From: Massilia sp. PDC64
GTDB taxonomy: Bacteria > Pseudomonadota > Gammaproteobacteria > Burkholderiales > Burkholderiaceae_D
NCBI RefSeq assembly: GCF_900101265.1
Contig: NZ_FMZS01000013.1
Span: forward strand, 1-64,000
Direction of reading: 5' to 3'
Length of the DNA: 64,000 nt
The position numbers and the translations under genes are program-made. The stretch's first letter is position 1, and every line of letters begins with the position of its first letter. Under the pieces are notes generated by a model. The model made no database searches and was not told where the DNA came from. It worked only from the letters and a program-made list of their open reading frames with translations. Below, piece by piece: positions 27,216 through 35,711 of the stretch.

Positions 27216-28660
27216 CGGCGGCGGCAAAGCTCGCGCGCCGCGGCCTGCTGGCGGCGGGCGTACTCGCCGTCGTGTCGGGCGGCGTACTGCTGGCCGCGAT
27301 CGACCACGTCGGACGCGCGCCGCGCACGCTCGCGCCGTACATCGAAAAACGCAGCAGCGGCCACAACCCGCTCATCGAGAACACGGGCCGCCGCGTCGCG
27401 GCCATCCTGACGTCGCTCGACCGCGGCAGCGCCGACGTGCCGCCGCCCCGGCTGCTGCTGTCCGCCGGCGCCCAGCCGCGGCCTGCCGGGCAGGACGGCG
27501 CCGGCATCCGCGTCGCCACGCCCGAGGCCCTGCGCGCGGCGCTGCTGCAGGCGTCCCCGGGCGACGTCATCACGCTGGCGCCCGGCACCTACCGGTTCCA
27601 GGGCAAAAGCATCGACGTGCCGCGTGCGGGGCGGGAAGACGCGCCCATCGTCGTGCGCGCGGCGCAGCCGGGCACCGTGCACATCGAACTCGAAACGCTC
27701 GAGGGCTTCGTCGTCGGCGCGCCGTACTGGCGCTTCGAAAACCTGAACATCGACGGCGTGTGCCGGGCCGACGACGACTGTGAACACGCCTTCCACGTCG
27801 TCGGCAACGGCCATCACTTCGCGAGCGTCAACAACACGATCCGCGACTTCAACGCGCACATCAAGATCAACGGCGCCGGCGGCCGCTTTCCGGACAACGG
27901 CCTGATCGAACACACGACATTGAGCGCCACGCACGCACGCGCGACCGTCAAGCCGGTGACGCCCGTCGACCTCGTGGCGGCCAGCGGCTGGACGCTGCGC
28001 GCCAACCTGATCACGGATTTCGTCAAGCGCGACGGCAACCAGGTCAGCTACGGCGCCTTCGCCAAGGGCGGCGGCCGCAACAACGTCTTCGAACGCAACG
28101 TCGTGTGGTGCGAGCAGGTGCTGCGCGGCCTGCCGGGACAGCGGGTCGGCCTGTCGCTGGGCGGCGGCGGCACGGGGAACGAATTCTGCCGCGACGGCCG
28201 CTGCATCACGGAACAGGAGGGTAGCACCCTGCGTGCCAACCTGATCGTCGGCTGTTCGGACGCGGGCATCTATCTCAACGAAGCGGCGGGGAGCAAGGTG
28301 TTCGACAACACGCTCGTCGACACGACCGGCATCGACGTGCGCTATCCGGTCAGCAGTGCGCAGGTGGACGGGAACCTCGTCGACGGTCCGATCCGCGCGC
28401 GCGACGGCGGCATCGTGCACCTGGGGGACAATCGCGCGACGCCGCTGTGGCGCGCCTACCTGGGCAGCCATCCCGTGCGCGGCCTGTTCCGCGCGCCGGA
28501 GGCCGGCGATTTCGCCTGGCGCGATGACGCGCCGCTGCGCGACGGGGCGGACGAGGGCGAGCGGCCGGCGGATGCGCTCGACCTGTGCGGCACGCGCCGC
28601 GCCACGCCGGCCGTCTACGGGGCGTTCGCCCGCTTTACGGAGTGCCTGGCAAAGCCTTGA
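27212..28660 (+). CDS. Right-handed beta-helix (polysaccharide-lyase-like) exported protein in the prs operon
   Basis: A 482-residue protein starting at GTG 27212, which overlaps the prsR stop (GTGA). Residues about 5-28 form a signal anchor. A stretch from about 90 (VATPEALRAALLQASPGDVITLAPGTYRFQGK) resembles the start of chondroitinase-B/alginate-lyase type (PL6-like) helices, followed by repeated N-x-hydrophobic rungs and GIYLNEAAGSKVFDNT. It is distinct from the 12-18 kb trio. Probably periplasmic and able to cleave or bind the EPS; the catalytic Lys/Arg pair cannot be verified by eye. Its last 26 bases overlap the convergent hydrolase gene. Confidence 0.7.
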   Translation: MTAAAKLARRGLLAAGVLAVVSGGVLLAAIDHVGRAPRTLAPYIEKRSSGHNPLIENTGRRVAAILTSLDRGSADVPPPRLLLSAGAQPRPAGQDGAGIRVATPEALRAALLQASPGDVITLAPGTYRFQGKSIDVPRAGREDAPIVVRAAQPGTVHIELETLEGFVVGAPYWRFENLNIDGVCRADDDCEHAFHVVGNGHHFASVNNTIRDFNAHIKINGAGGRFPDNGLIEHTTLSATHARATVKPVTPVDLVAASGWTLRANLITDFVKRDGNQVSYGAFAKGGGRNNVFERNVVWCEQVLRGLPGQRVGLSLGGGGTGNEFCRDGRCITEQEGSTLRANLIVGCSDAGIYLNEAAGSKVFDNTLVDTTGIDVRYPVSSAQVDGNLVDGPIRARDGGIVHLGDNRATPLWRAYLGSHPVRGLFRAPEAGDFAWRDDAPLRDGADEGERPADALDLCGTRRATPAVYGAFARFTECLAKP

Positions 28661-29489
28661 CCCATTCGCGGGTCCACTCGGCCACCTGGTCGCGCCAGGC
28701 GCGGCGCGAGAACGTGTGGTCGGCCTCCTCGATGCGCCGCCACGACACGCGCGGCGCGGCCAGCAGGCGTTTCCACGCCGGCGTCGATCCGGCCACGTCG
28801 CAGAATTCGCGGCCCGTCAGGTCGGCGCCGCCGATCACGAACAGGGTGTGGCCCTGGAACCCGTGCAGGCCCTGGCGCATGCGCTCGGGCAGCGGGGCCG
28901 GCCCATCTTCCGACGCCGGTTTACCGGCGAATGCGGTGCGCACGAGTTTCAGCATCGACGCAAGCGAGCCGGCGTAGTCGAACTGTCCGCGCGCCAGCTT
29001 GCGCCAGAATTCCGGGCTGCGCAGGCGGTCGCGGTAATGGTGTTTCAAGGTCGTGCGGGCGACGCCGTCGTCCGTGCGCACCCAGGGGTTCAGCAGCACG
29101 AGTCCCCGCACGCGCGCATCGCCCGGCGCATACATCGCGGCCGCGGACGCCCCGTCGCACAGGCCCCACAGCACGACGTCGGTGAGGCCCGGCACGGCGT
29201 CGACGAAGGCGTCGAGCGCGGCGCGGATGTCGTCCTGGATCGCTTCGAAATCGCGTTCCTCGCCCTCGCTGTCGCCCATGCCGCGGTAATCGAAGCGCAT
29301 GGCCGCGATGCCGTTCTCCGCCAGGTGGCGCGCCAGCAGGGCGAACTGGCGGTGGCTGCCGATGCGGTATTGCGGACCGCCGACGACGACTAGCACGCCG
29401 CGCGAACACGCCTCCGCGGGGATGCTGGCGATCCCGACCAGCGCCGCGTCGCCGCAGCGGAACGACAGGGCGCGCTCTTCATACGACAT
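28635..29489 (-). CDS. Exosortase A system-associated alpha/beta hydrolase 1 (TIGR03100-like)
   Basis: A 284-residue alpha/beta-hydrolase. GGPQYRIGSHRQF and DYRGMGDSEG are family landmarks. The nucleophile elbow reads G-L-C-D-G, placing Cys111 where Ser is usual; the acid and base are suggested by ADLTGREF and ADHTFSRR near the C terminus. It would act in the cytoplasm as a thioesterase, acyltransferase or similar on an acyl carrier protein-bound group; the real substrate is unknown. It is the last gene of a hydrolase2-hydrolase1 pair starting with the ACP and overlaps hydrolase 2 by 11 bases. Confidence 0.85.
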   Translation of the reverse strand: MSYEERALSFRCGDAALVGIASIPAEACSRGVLVVVGGPQYRIGSHRQFALLARHLAENGIAAMRFDYRGMGDSEGEERDFEAIQDDIRAALDAFVDAVPGLTDVVLWGLCDGASAAAMYAPGDARVRGLVLLNPWVRTDDGVARTTLKHHYRDRLRSPEFWRKLARGQFDYAGSLASMLKLVRTAFAGKPASEDGPAPLPERMRQGLHGFQGHTLFVIGGADLTGREFCDVAGSTPAWKRLLAAPRVSWRRIEEADHTFSRRAWRDQVAEWTREWVKALPGTP

Positions 29490-30330
29490 GGGCGCGCTCC
29501 AGGGTGGCGTCGATGGTCGCGTCGAGCAGGGCCGGGCAGGTCGAGATGCCCGTCGTGGCCCAGAACGACGACCCCGTCACCGTGTGCAGGTGCAATTGTG
29601 TACCGCGCGCTTCCCAGGCCGCCTTGACGCGTGACGCGGCGGGCCCGGGCGCCTGCCCCGGCGCGCCGAGTACCTCGAACCAGTGCACGGGCACCGGCGG
29701 CATCATCGCATCGGGCGCGGGCAGGGCATCGATGGCGCGCGCCAGTTCGGGGGCGAGATCGTAGCCGGCGATTTCCAGCGTCTCCCCGGCCTGCAGCGCG
29801 GCACGCAGCGCCTTCGTGCCGCTCTGCGCGGCCGCGTCTTCTCCCAGCATCGCGTTCGCCGTGCGCAGGCGCAGGAACTGGGTCAGGTACGTGGACCCCG
29901 CGGCCACCGGCTGCCACAGCAGCATGGGCGCGAGGGGAACCGCCGTCGTGCGCGCATGGTCGAGCGCAAGCAGGGCGCCGAGACGCAGGCCCCACAGCGT
30001 GAGCGGGGCATCGACGCGCGCCCGCAGCCAGGCGGCGCCCGTGTCGAGGTCCTGTTTCCACAGGTCCCAGCGGGCGTCCGCGAAATCGCCGGCGCTGTCG
30101 CCGGTGCCGAGCAGGTCGATCTGCAGCACGCCATACCCGTGCGCGGCCAGGCGGCGCGCGCCGAGGGCGGCCATGCGGCGGGTGCGGTTGAGCTCTTCGG
30201 CGAACGGCGGCACGTACAGGACGGCGCCGCGGCATGGGCCGGCCGGCCGGTGGAACAGGCAGAAGCGCCGGTCCGCGCCGCTGCCGAGGAAGAACGGTTC
30301 CGTGTCCACCTCGGCCCGATCCGGTGTCAT
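29479..30330 (-). CDS. Exosortase A system-associated alpha/beta hydrolase 2 (TIGR03101-like)
   Basis: A 283-residue alpha/beta-hydrolase fold protein. It has YVPPFAEELNRTRRM near the N terminus and DLLGTGDSAGDF as in the exosortase-linked hydrolase group. At the nucleophile elbow the sequence is W-G-L-R-L-G, so Arg116 occupies the catalytic serine position; no Ser, Cys or Asp is present there. It may therefore be inactive, bind a ligand, or use other residues. The ATG at 30328-30330 overlaps the ACP stop (ATGA) and its 3' end overlaps hydrolase 1. Confidence 0.8.
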   Translation of the reverse strand: MTPDRAEVDTEPFFLGSGADRRFCLFHRPAGPCRGAVLYVPPFAEELNRTRRMAALGARRLAAHGYGVLQIDLLGTGDSAGDFADARWDLWKQDLDTGAAWLRARVDAPLTLWGLRLGALLALDHARTTAVPLAPMLLWQPVAAGSTYLTQFLRLRTANAMLGEDAAAQSGTKALRAALQAGETLEIAGYDLAPELARAIDALPAPDAMMPPVPVHWFEVLGAPGQAPGPAASRVKAAWEARGTQLHLHTVTGSSFWATTGISTCPALLDATIDATLERAHVV

Positions 30331-30587
30331 TCGGCGCGTTTCGCGGCCACGAAGGCGGCCAGGCTGCCCAGGGTCTCGAAGGTGCTGGCGCTCAGGTCGT
30401 CGTCGTCGATGGCGATGCCGAAGCGCTCTTCGAGGGCGCCGATCAGGCTGACGACAGCCATCGAGTCGAGTTCGGGCAGGCTGCCCAGCAGGGGGGAATC
30501 GGCGTTCAGGCGCTGGCCGGCGTCGCCCAGGCTCAGCACGTCGATCAGGGTCGCTTTGACTTCGTCGAGATACGTCATGATGGTCAT
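30327..30587 (-). CDS. Acyl carrier protein of the exosortase A cluster
   Basis: An 86-residue acidic ACP. Helix II begins with ELDSMAVV, in which Ser42 would carry phosphopantetheine, followed by a hydrophobic helix and a GIAIDDDDLSASTF acidic patch. It starts a three-gene unit with two hydrolases (overlaps of 4 and 11 bases). The acyl-CoA ligase and PLP decarboxylase normally grouped with it lie 11 kb away at 41775-44605. A start at 30578 (MTYLDEV) is also possible. Substrate is unknown; an amino- or short-chain acyl group is a guess. Confidence 0.85.
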   Translation of the reverse strand: MTIMTYLDEVKATLIDVLSLGDAGQRLNADSPLLGSLPELDSMAVVSLIGALEERFGIAIDDDDLSASTFETLGSLAAFVAAKRAE

Positions 30588-30629
30588 TCGGTTCAGTAAG
30601 CGCCACGCCCCGGTGGGGCGAGCGGTCGA

Positions 30630-32090
30630 TTATACATTCGGGCGCAACAGGGCCAGCCGGGCCTTCAACGGTGCGGCCAGGCGGTGCACTTCGCCCACCA
30701 GTTCGTGGCGCGTGGCGCGCAGCAGGAAGTACCAGGTCAGGGCCAGCGGCAACATCATCACGAGCAGCCGCGCCATGGCCGGGATGGACGCCGGCAGCAG
30801 CAGCGCCAGCAGCCAGGCAACCGCGCCGGTGCCCGCCGCCACCAGGGCGCTGGGCAGCAGGGCGTGCAGCATCATCGCGGTCGTGAAGCCGAAATACCGG
30901 CTCTGCTGGATCGCGGTGACGGGGGCGCTCGCGACCGTTGCGAAGAACAGCGCCCACGCGAATCCGTTCAGGCTGCCGTCGAACAGCAGCACGCCGAACA
31001 GGATGCGGGTCGCCAGGGTGACGACGACCGGGAAGGCGCTCAGGTAGGGACGGCCGATCGCCGTCACCGCCATCGGGATGTAGTTGAAGGCGAGCGTCAC
31101 GACGGCCGCCAGCACGAGCGGCAGGATCGCCGGCACGCACTCGACCCATTTGGCGCCGTACAGCGCGACGACGATGTCCTGGCCCAGCACGGCCGTCAGC
31201 GCGAGCGCGGTCCAGCCGACGCCGGTCAGCAGCAAGGTGGAGCGGGCGAGGATCGGCGCCAGCGATTCGCCCTTGTGATACGTCTGGGCCAGATACGGGA
31301 CGGCGCCGTAGTTCATCGTCGAACCGGCCACGTAGCTGAAGATCGATACGGTCGAATTCGCGCGGCTGAGCAGGCCCACGTGGCGCGCCGAGCCCAGTTT
31401 GCCGAGCAGGATGTCCGGGATCGAGTTGTTCAGCGTCGTCGCGCAGTTCGTCACGAGCGAGCCGACGCCGAAATGGGCGACGCTCTTCCAGTGGCGGAAG
31501 CCCGGCAGCCACGGCATGCCTTTCGGGCGCAGCGGCACGTAGGCGATGCCGCAGGCGAGAATGTTGATCAGGTTACCGTAGGCCATCGACATGGCGCCGT
31601 AGCCCATCTCGCCGAGGATCAGCGTGCTGGCGCAGAAGCACACGGTGCCGACGACGTGGACGACGGCCTGTTTCTCGGCTTCGTAATGACGGGCGAGCAG
31701 GGCGCCCGTGACGGTGCCGAACGGGATGAACACGAAGCCGATGGCCAGCACGCGCATCACCGGCACGATGCCCGGTTCCTTGAACCACGTGCCGAGCCAG
31801 CCGCTGGCCGCGAACAGGGCGGCCGCGATGACCCAGGACGTCGTGAACACGACGCCGGTGGCCGAGCGGATCTTGTCGTTGTCGAGATCCGGTTCGCGTT
31901 GCAGGTAGAAGCTCACGCCGAAGTCGCGGAACACCTGGGCGAAGTTCACGAACACGACCGTCATCGAATAGATGCCGATCTCGCTCGGGCTCAGGATCCG
32001 GGCCAGCAGGATGCTGACGATGAATTGCAGGACCTTGGTGCCCGAGGTCGCGAAGAAGTTAATGACCAGCGAACGACGCAAATCTGCCAT
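30630..32090 (-). CDS. Polysaccharide flippase (Wzx-like)
   Basis: A 486-residue membrane protein with about 14 hydrophobic helices spread over its whole length, starting LRRSLVINFFATSGTKVLQF and containing ILARILSPSEIGIYSM, the opening helices of the MOP/Wzx superfamily. It would move undecaprenyl-linked repeat units across the inner membrane. A strong terminator sits just upstream, at the end of the preceding glycosyltransferase gene, so it may be expressed separately. It is followed by the ACP gene on the same strand after 42 bases. Confidence 0.85.
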   Translation of the reverse strand: MADLRRSLVINFFATSGTKVLQFIVSILLARILSPSEIGIYSMTVVFVNFAQVFRDFGVSFYLQREPDLDNDKIRSATGVVFTTSWVIAAALFAASGWLGTWFKEPGIVPVMRVLAIGFVFIPFGTVTGALLARHYEAEKQAVVHVVGTVCFCASTLILGEMGYGAMSMAYGNLINILACGIAYVPLRPKGMPWLPGFRHWKSVAHFGVGSLVTNCATTLNNSIPDILLGKLGSARHVGLLSRANSTVSIFSYVAGSTMNYGAVPYLAQTYHKGESLAPILARSTLLLTGVGWTALALTAVLGQDIVVALYGAKWVECVPAILPLVLAAVVTLAFNYIPMAVTAIGRPYLSAFPVVVTLATRILFGVLLFDGSLNGFAWALFFATVASAPVTAIQQSRYFGFTTAMMLHALLPSALVAAGTGAVAWLLALLLPASIPAMARLLVMMLPLALTWYFLLRATRHELVGEVHRLAAPLKARLALLRPNV

Positions 32091-32104
32091 GACAGCGCAA
32101 CCGG

Positions 32105-32141
32105 GGAAGAAAAAACGCGCCGGGTATCAGGCCGGCGCGTT
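32105..32141 (-). terminator. Intrinsic terminator between the DxD glycosyltransferase-like gene and flippase
   Basis: A 10-base-pair stem AACGCGCCGG / CCGGCGCGTT (32114-32123 and 32132-32141) with an eight-base loop and TTTTTTCTTCC on the minus strand. The upstream arm forms the last codons of the 32127-33050 gene and the stop codon lies in the loop. Confidence 0.75.
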
Positions 32142-33050
32142 GGAGATCAGATGGATGGCCTGGCGCGACGTCGTCTTGTACTTGTTGTTGATGAAGCGCA
32201 TCGGTCCGATGAAGTGGAAGAACGCCGTCTCCGCCGTGGCGCAGTCGGGCGTGCCGTACTTCGGGAACGGCAGCGATTTCGTGGCGAACGCGTTCGCCAC
32301 GAGGTAGTTCGAGGTCACCTGTTCGGTGCCCCAGCGTTTCCAGTCCTCGCCCAGCTTGCCCGTCATGCGGCGCGAGAAGTCGAGCAGGTTGTCGCGCATC
32401 GTCGTCGACGGCGGGAAACCCGTGAAACCGGAGCAGCCGCGCACGTAGCGGGCATCGCTCGGCAGGCCGACGTTGGCCATCTCGGCTTCCGACAGCGTCT
32501 GGATGTGCGCGCCCGGCTTCACCTTCGGCAGCGCGTGGGCGCGTACCGCGTCCAGCGGGCGGATCGGCGTGTCCGGGATTTCGCCCAGCACGAAGCCGGC
32601 GCCGGTCTGGATGGCCTGCAGCACTTCCGGGATCGGTTGCATGGTCAGCGTATCGGCATCCAGCTGGATGACGTAGCTGTCCAGCGCATAGCCGGAGATC
32701 GCGAACAGGCGCTCCCAGGTGCCGCCGCGCGGGATGTCCGGATGGGTGAATTCGCCTGCCTCGCGCAGGATCACGTGCGGCAGGTGGTGCTTCAGCACGG
32801 CGCGGTCGTTGTCGTCGATCGACGGATCGCACACGACCACGATGCGGGACGGATTCAGGAAGTGGGTAAACGACTTGACCGCGACCAGGTAGGAATGGAC
32901 GTCGCGCTGATGCACCATCGACAGCAGCGTGAAGGGCAGGTCGCCGCGCTTGACCGGGCGGGTGTCCAGGATCTGGCGTGCGACTTTCTGGTACTGCCAT
33001 CGGAAATAGTCTCGCCTGACGCGCTGGACCACCCTCTCGACTAAAGACAT
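32127..33050 (-). CDS. Putative nucleotide-sugar glycosyltransferase with DxD motif
   Basis: A 307-residue cytosolic protein. The segment SRIVVVCDPSIDD followed by VIQLDADTLTMQPIPEVLQ (a DxD-like site) and later GGTWERLFAISGY suggests a GT-A fold sugar transferase; the family is not certain. GAGGGAG precedes ATG 33050 with nine-base spacing, which is preferred over a GTG at 33107 that lacks a ribosome site and abuts the previous stop. It is downstream of a GT4 gene in the same orientation and ends in a terminator. A role in assembling or capping the repeat unit is inferred from neighbours only. Confidence 0.55.
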   Translation of the reverse strand: MSLVERVVQRVRRDYFRWQYQKVARQILDTRPVKRGDLPFTLLSMVHQRDVHSYLVAVKSFTHFLNPSRIVVVCDPSIDDNDRAVLKHHLPHVILREAGEFTHPDIPRGGTWERLFAISGYALDSYVIQLDADTLTMQPIPEVLQAIQTGAGFVLGEIPDTPIRPLDAVRAHALPKVKPGAHIQTLSEAEMANVGLPSDARYVRGCSGFTGFPPSTTMRDNLLDFSRRMTGKLGEDWKRWGTEQVTSNYLVANAFATKSLPFPKYGTPDCATAETAFFHFIGPMRFINNKYKTTSRQAIHLISNAPA

Positions 33051-33107
33051 TCCTCGGGACTCCCTCTTCTGCTGATCAAATTCAAAGCGGTTGCGTTTGC
33101 TGGGCAC

Positions 33108-34265
33108 TCATAGGAACCGCGCAATGTGTGCGGCGAACTCCTTGCTTTGACGCACAACATTATATGCGGTATCGACGTGCGCACGCGCGTAGTTACCATG
33201 CATTTTTGTCATTTCCGGATCGTCGACATAGCGCAACACGGCCTGCGTGAAACCGGCGAAATCGTCCAGGCCGATCACGGCGCCGGTCTTGCCGTCGAGG
33301 ATAGTTTCCTTCGGGCCCAGCGCCGCGCTGGCGACGACGGGGATGCCGCAGGCCATGGCCTCGACGATCGCATTGCCGAAGCTTTCGCGCTCGGCCGCAT
33401 GCACGAGCAGGTCGGCGGCGCGGTAGTACGGCACGAGATCGTTCTGGCGGCCGGCGAACACGCACACGTCGGCGAGGCCGAGTTCCTGCGCGAGCTGTTT
33501 CCACTGCACGGCCGGCGGGCCGTCGCCCACGTAAATGAAACCGATGCGCTTGGCCGGGCGTGCGTCGATGACGTCGCGCACCACTTGCAACAGCCGGTCC
33601 ACGCGTTTTTCCGGGCGTGCCTGCGAGACGGCCAGGATCCAGAAGCGGTCCTGGTCCAGGCCCAGCTGCGCGCGCGCTTCGGCACGGTCGCCGGGATGAA
33701 ACTTGACCGAATCGACCGAATTGCGCATCAGGACCACCTTGTCGCGCGGCAGCTTCTGGTAATTCAGCAGGAACTGCTCCTGGGCAACGGAATTGGCGAG
33801 GTGCAGGTCGTGCTGCTGCATGCGCAGCACGCGCCGCAGCAGGAATTTCGCGGCTTTCTTGAGCGCGCCGTCACGCTGGCGCGGGTCGAAGCTGTCGTTT
33901 TCCGTATTGATCGTACGCACACCCAGGCGGCGCAGCAGGTCCAGGCACACGGTATTCGACAGCGCGCTCATGAAGACCATGACTTTCACGTTATGGGTGC
34001 GGACGAATTGTTCGATCGCGGCCCGTCCGGCCGGTGATGTGTCGTAGCAATCCAGTTCGACGGGTTGCAGGTTCTTGGGCTGGTAGCTGGGATTGCCGGT
34101 CAGCTTGGGAAACGCCATGTACACGTTCGCCCGTTCGCGCAGGTCGGCACTCGCCCGATCGCGCACGGCGGCGGTGAAATTCCATACGTACCCCGTATCG
34201 TCGGGATAACGCATGGTAAACACGATTCCTGGCTTATCCGCTGGGGCCACCCTGTTCTCCGGCAT
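33108..34265 (-). CDS. Family 4 glycosyltransferase
   Basis: A 385-residue GT-B enzyme. The C-terminal half has the donor-binding pattern: VSQARPEKRVDRLLQ, VGDGPPAVQWKQLAQELG and ERESFGNAIVEAMACGIPVVAS, whose E-x7-E is the retaining GT4 signature. The acceptor domain is less conserved. The first gene of the unit driven by the promoter at 34316-34343; the Shine-Dalgarno sequence is weak. The product is probably a sugar of the repeat unit. Confidence 0.85.
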   Translation of the reverse strand: MPENRVAPADKPGIVFTMRYPDDTGYVWNFTAAVRDRASADLRERANVYMAFPKLTGNPSYQPKNLQPVELDCYDTSPAGRAAIEQFVRTHNVKVMVFMSALSNTVCLDLLRRLGVRTINTENDSFDPRQRDGALKKAAKFLLRRVLRMQQHDLHLANSVAQEQFLLNYQKLPRDKVVLMRNSVDSVKFHPGDRAEARAQLGLDQDRFWILAVSQARPEKRVDRLLQVVRDVIDARPAKRIGFIYVGDGPPAVQWKQLAQELGLADVCVFAGRQNDLVPYYRAADLLVHAAERESFGNAIVEAMACGIPVVASAALGPKETILDGKTGAVIGLDDFAGFTQAVLRYVDDPEMTKMHGNYARAHVDTAYNVVRQSKEFAAHIARFL

Positions 34266-34315
34266 GAAAGTTGTTCGGCCGGTTTTCGTTTCACTTTGAC
34301 AACAACCGGCGCGAA

Positions 34316-34343
34316 ATTATAGCCTATTGATAAGCTATCTAAA
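34316..34343 (-). promoter_or_regulatory. Sigma-70 promoter of the GT4-glycosyltransferase unit
   Basis: On the minus strand TTTAGA (34343-34338), 16 bases, and a perfect TATAAT (34321-34316). The -35 lies in the 3' end of the acyltransferase gene. The start point would be near 34309, 45 bases before the GT4 ATG. Confidence 0.6.
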
Positions 34344-35495
34344 ATGCAACACTTGTAACGTGCGCACCTCGCCATGCTTTTTCGGCCCCAGGAAGTTCCG
34401 CAACGGCAATTCAATGAACCGGTAACTCATGTGTGCCAGCAACAGGATGGCGGCTTCGAACAGCACGAGCGCGACCAGGAAGAACAGGATCTGGTGATCG
34501 TGGGTGAACGGCAGCGCCCGGCCGGCCGCACCGAAGGCTTTCGCAAACACGTGCAGCAGCAGGCTGTGCCACAGGTAGATCGAATACGAGATGTCGCCGA
34601 TCCAGATCAGGACCGGGTGATGCAGCCAGTGGCCGCCGCCGGTTCCCATGCTGGCCGCGTACACGAGCGCGCAAAAGGCCACGAAGGCGAGCATGTCGGC
34701 ATACGGCGATGGCACGAACAACAGGATCAGGAAGACCGCGGCCAGGGCACCGTTGGCGGCAGCGTCGGCAAAGGATGCCATGCGCTGGTGCTGGACGATC
34801 GCGTACAGGCAGGCGCCGGCGCAAAATCCGATCAGGCACCGGAAGAAGGCGAACCCGACCGTCAGATTCGCACTGCCGAAATGCGTGGCCAGGAACGCGA
34901 ACAGCCCGAGGATGACGGGTAGGGCGAGCACCGCCGCGGTTTTCGAAAAATAGCGGCGGGCCAGCGGAATCGCAAACGGGAAGACGATATATGTCCACCA
35001 CTCGACGCTGATCGACCACGAAGGCTGGTTCCACGTCGTGTGGTTGAAGAATCCCATCGCGTGCAGGAGCAGCAGATGGGCGGTAATCGACCAGTCCGGA
35101 TTCTCCTGGGCCTGTTTGATCCCGACGGCGGCCAGGCCGACATACACGAGCAGCAACAGGAGATGCAGCGGATAGACGCGCGCAAACCGCGCGCGCAGGA
35201 ACCGCATGTAGCTGCCGGCCCTGACGGCATGCGCGAAATGCCTGCCGTACGCATGGCTCATCACGAAACCGCTCAGGACGAAGAAGAAATCCACGAAGAG
35301 GTAGGTGTGCAGGGCAAAATCGCGGAACAGGGATCCCTGCTGTAAAGCGGGAAACACGTCGCCCCAGATGACGATGAGATGCGCAAGCACCGTGCACAGG
35401 GCCGCGATCCCGCGAAGGGAAGTCAGGGCATCGAATTTGAAATCGGATACCGGATTTTCGTTTTCCGCGGACACCATGGTTACCGATTCTTTCAT
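34335..35495 (-). CDS. OafA/YrhL-type membrane acyltransferase (family 3), copy 1
   Basis: A 386-residue membrane acyltransferase with about ten hydrophobic helices. The opening ALTSLRGIAALCTVLAH has the conserved catalytic His of the family in a short helix, followed by FFFVLSGFVMSHAYG. It would O-acetylate the EPS or another surface sugar, using a donor from the cytoplasm. The second copy in the island is at 40356. ATG 35495 or 35477 can serve; neither has a clear ribosome site. Divergently transcribed from the deacetylase, sharing a 216-base gap. Confidence 0.85.
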   Translation of the reverse strand: MKESVTMVSAENENPVSDFKFDALTSLRGIAALCTVLAHLIVIWGDVFPALQQGSLFRDFALHTYLFVDFFFVLSGFVMSHAYGRHFAHAVRAGSYMRFLRARFARVYPLHLLLLLVYVGLAAVGIKQAQENPDWSITAHLLLLHAMGFFNHTTWNQPSWSISVEWWTYIVFPFAIPLARRYFSKTAAVLALPVILGLFAFLATHFGSANLTVGFAFFRCLIGFCAGACLYAIVQHQRMASFADAAANGALAAVFLILLFVPSPYADMLAFVAFCALVYAASMGTGGGHWLHHPVLIWIGDISYSIYLWHSLLLHVFAKAFGAAGRALPFTHDHQILFFLVALVLFEAAILLLAHMSYRFIELPLRNFLGPKKHGEVRTLQVLHFR

Positions 35496-35711
35496 TGGCT
35501 GCCTGTACAGCGGGCACGACCGCCAGTGTAGCAGCGGGGAGTGCCTGATTTGCCGTATTTTTATGCAGTTGTTGCAATGAAGTTACGTTATCCGACCGGT
35601 TGCCGTTATCGTTCCGATTGCCGCACGGTTGATACTTAACAATAAGCTGCTGTGCTAGGATTGCAACATTTTTAACGGCATTAACAAGAACGCCCGACGG
35701 CCATATTTACC

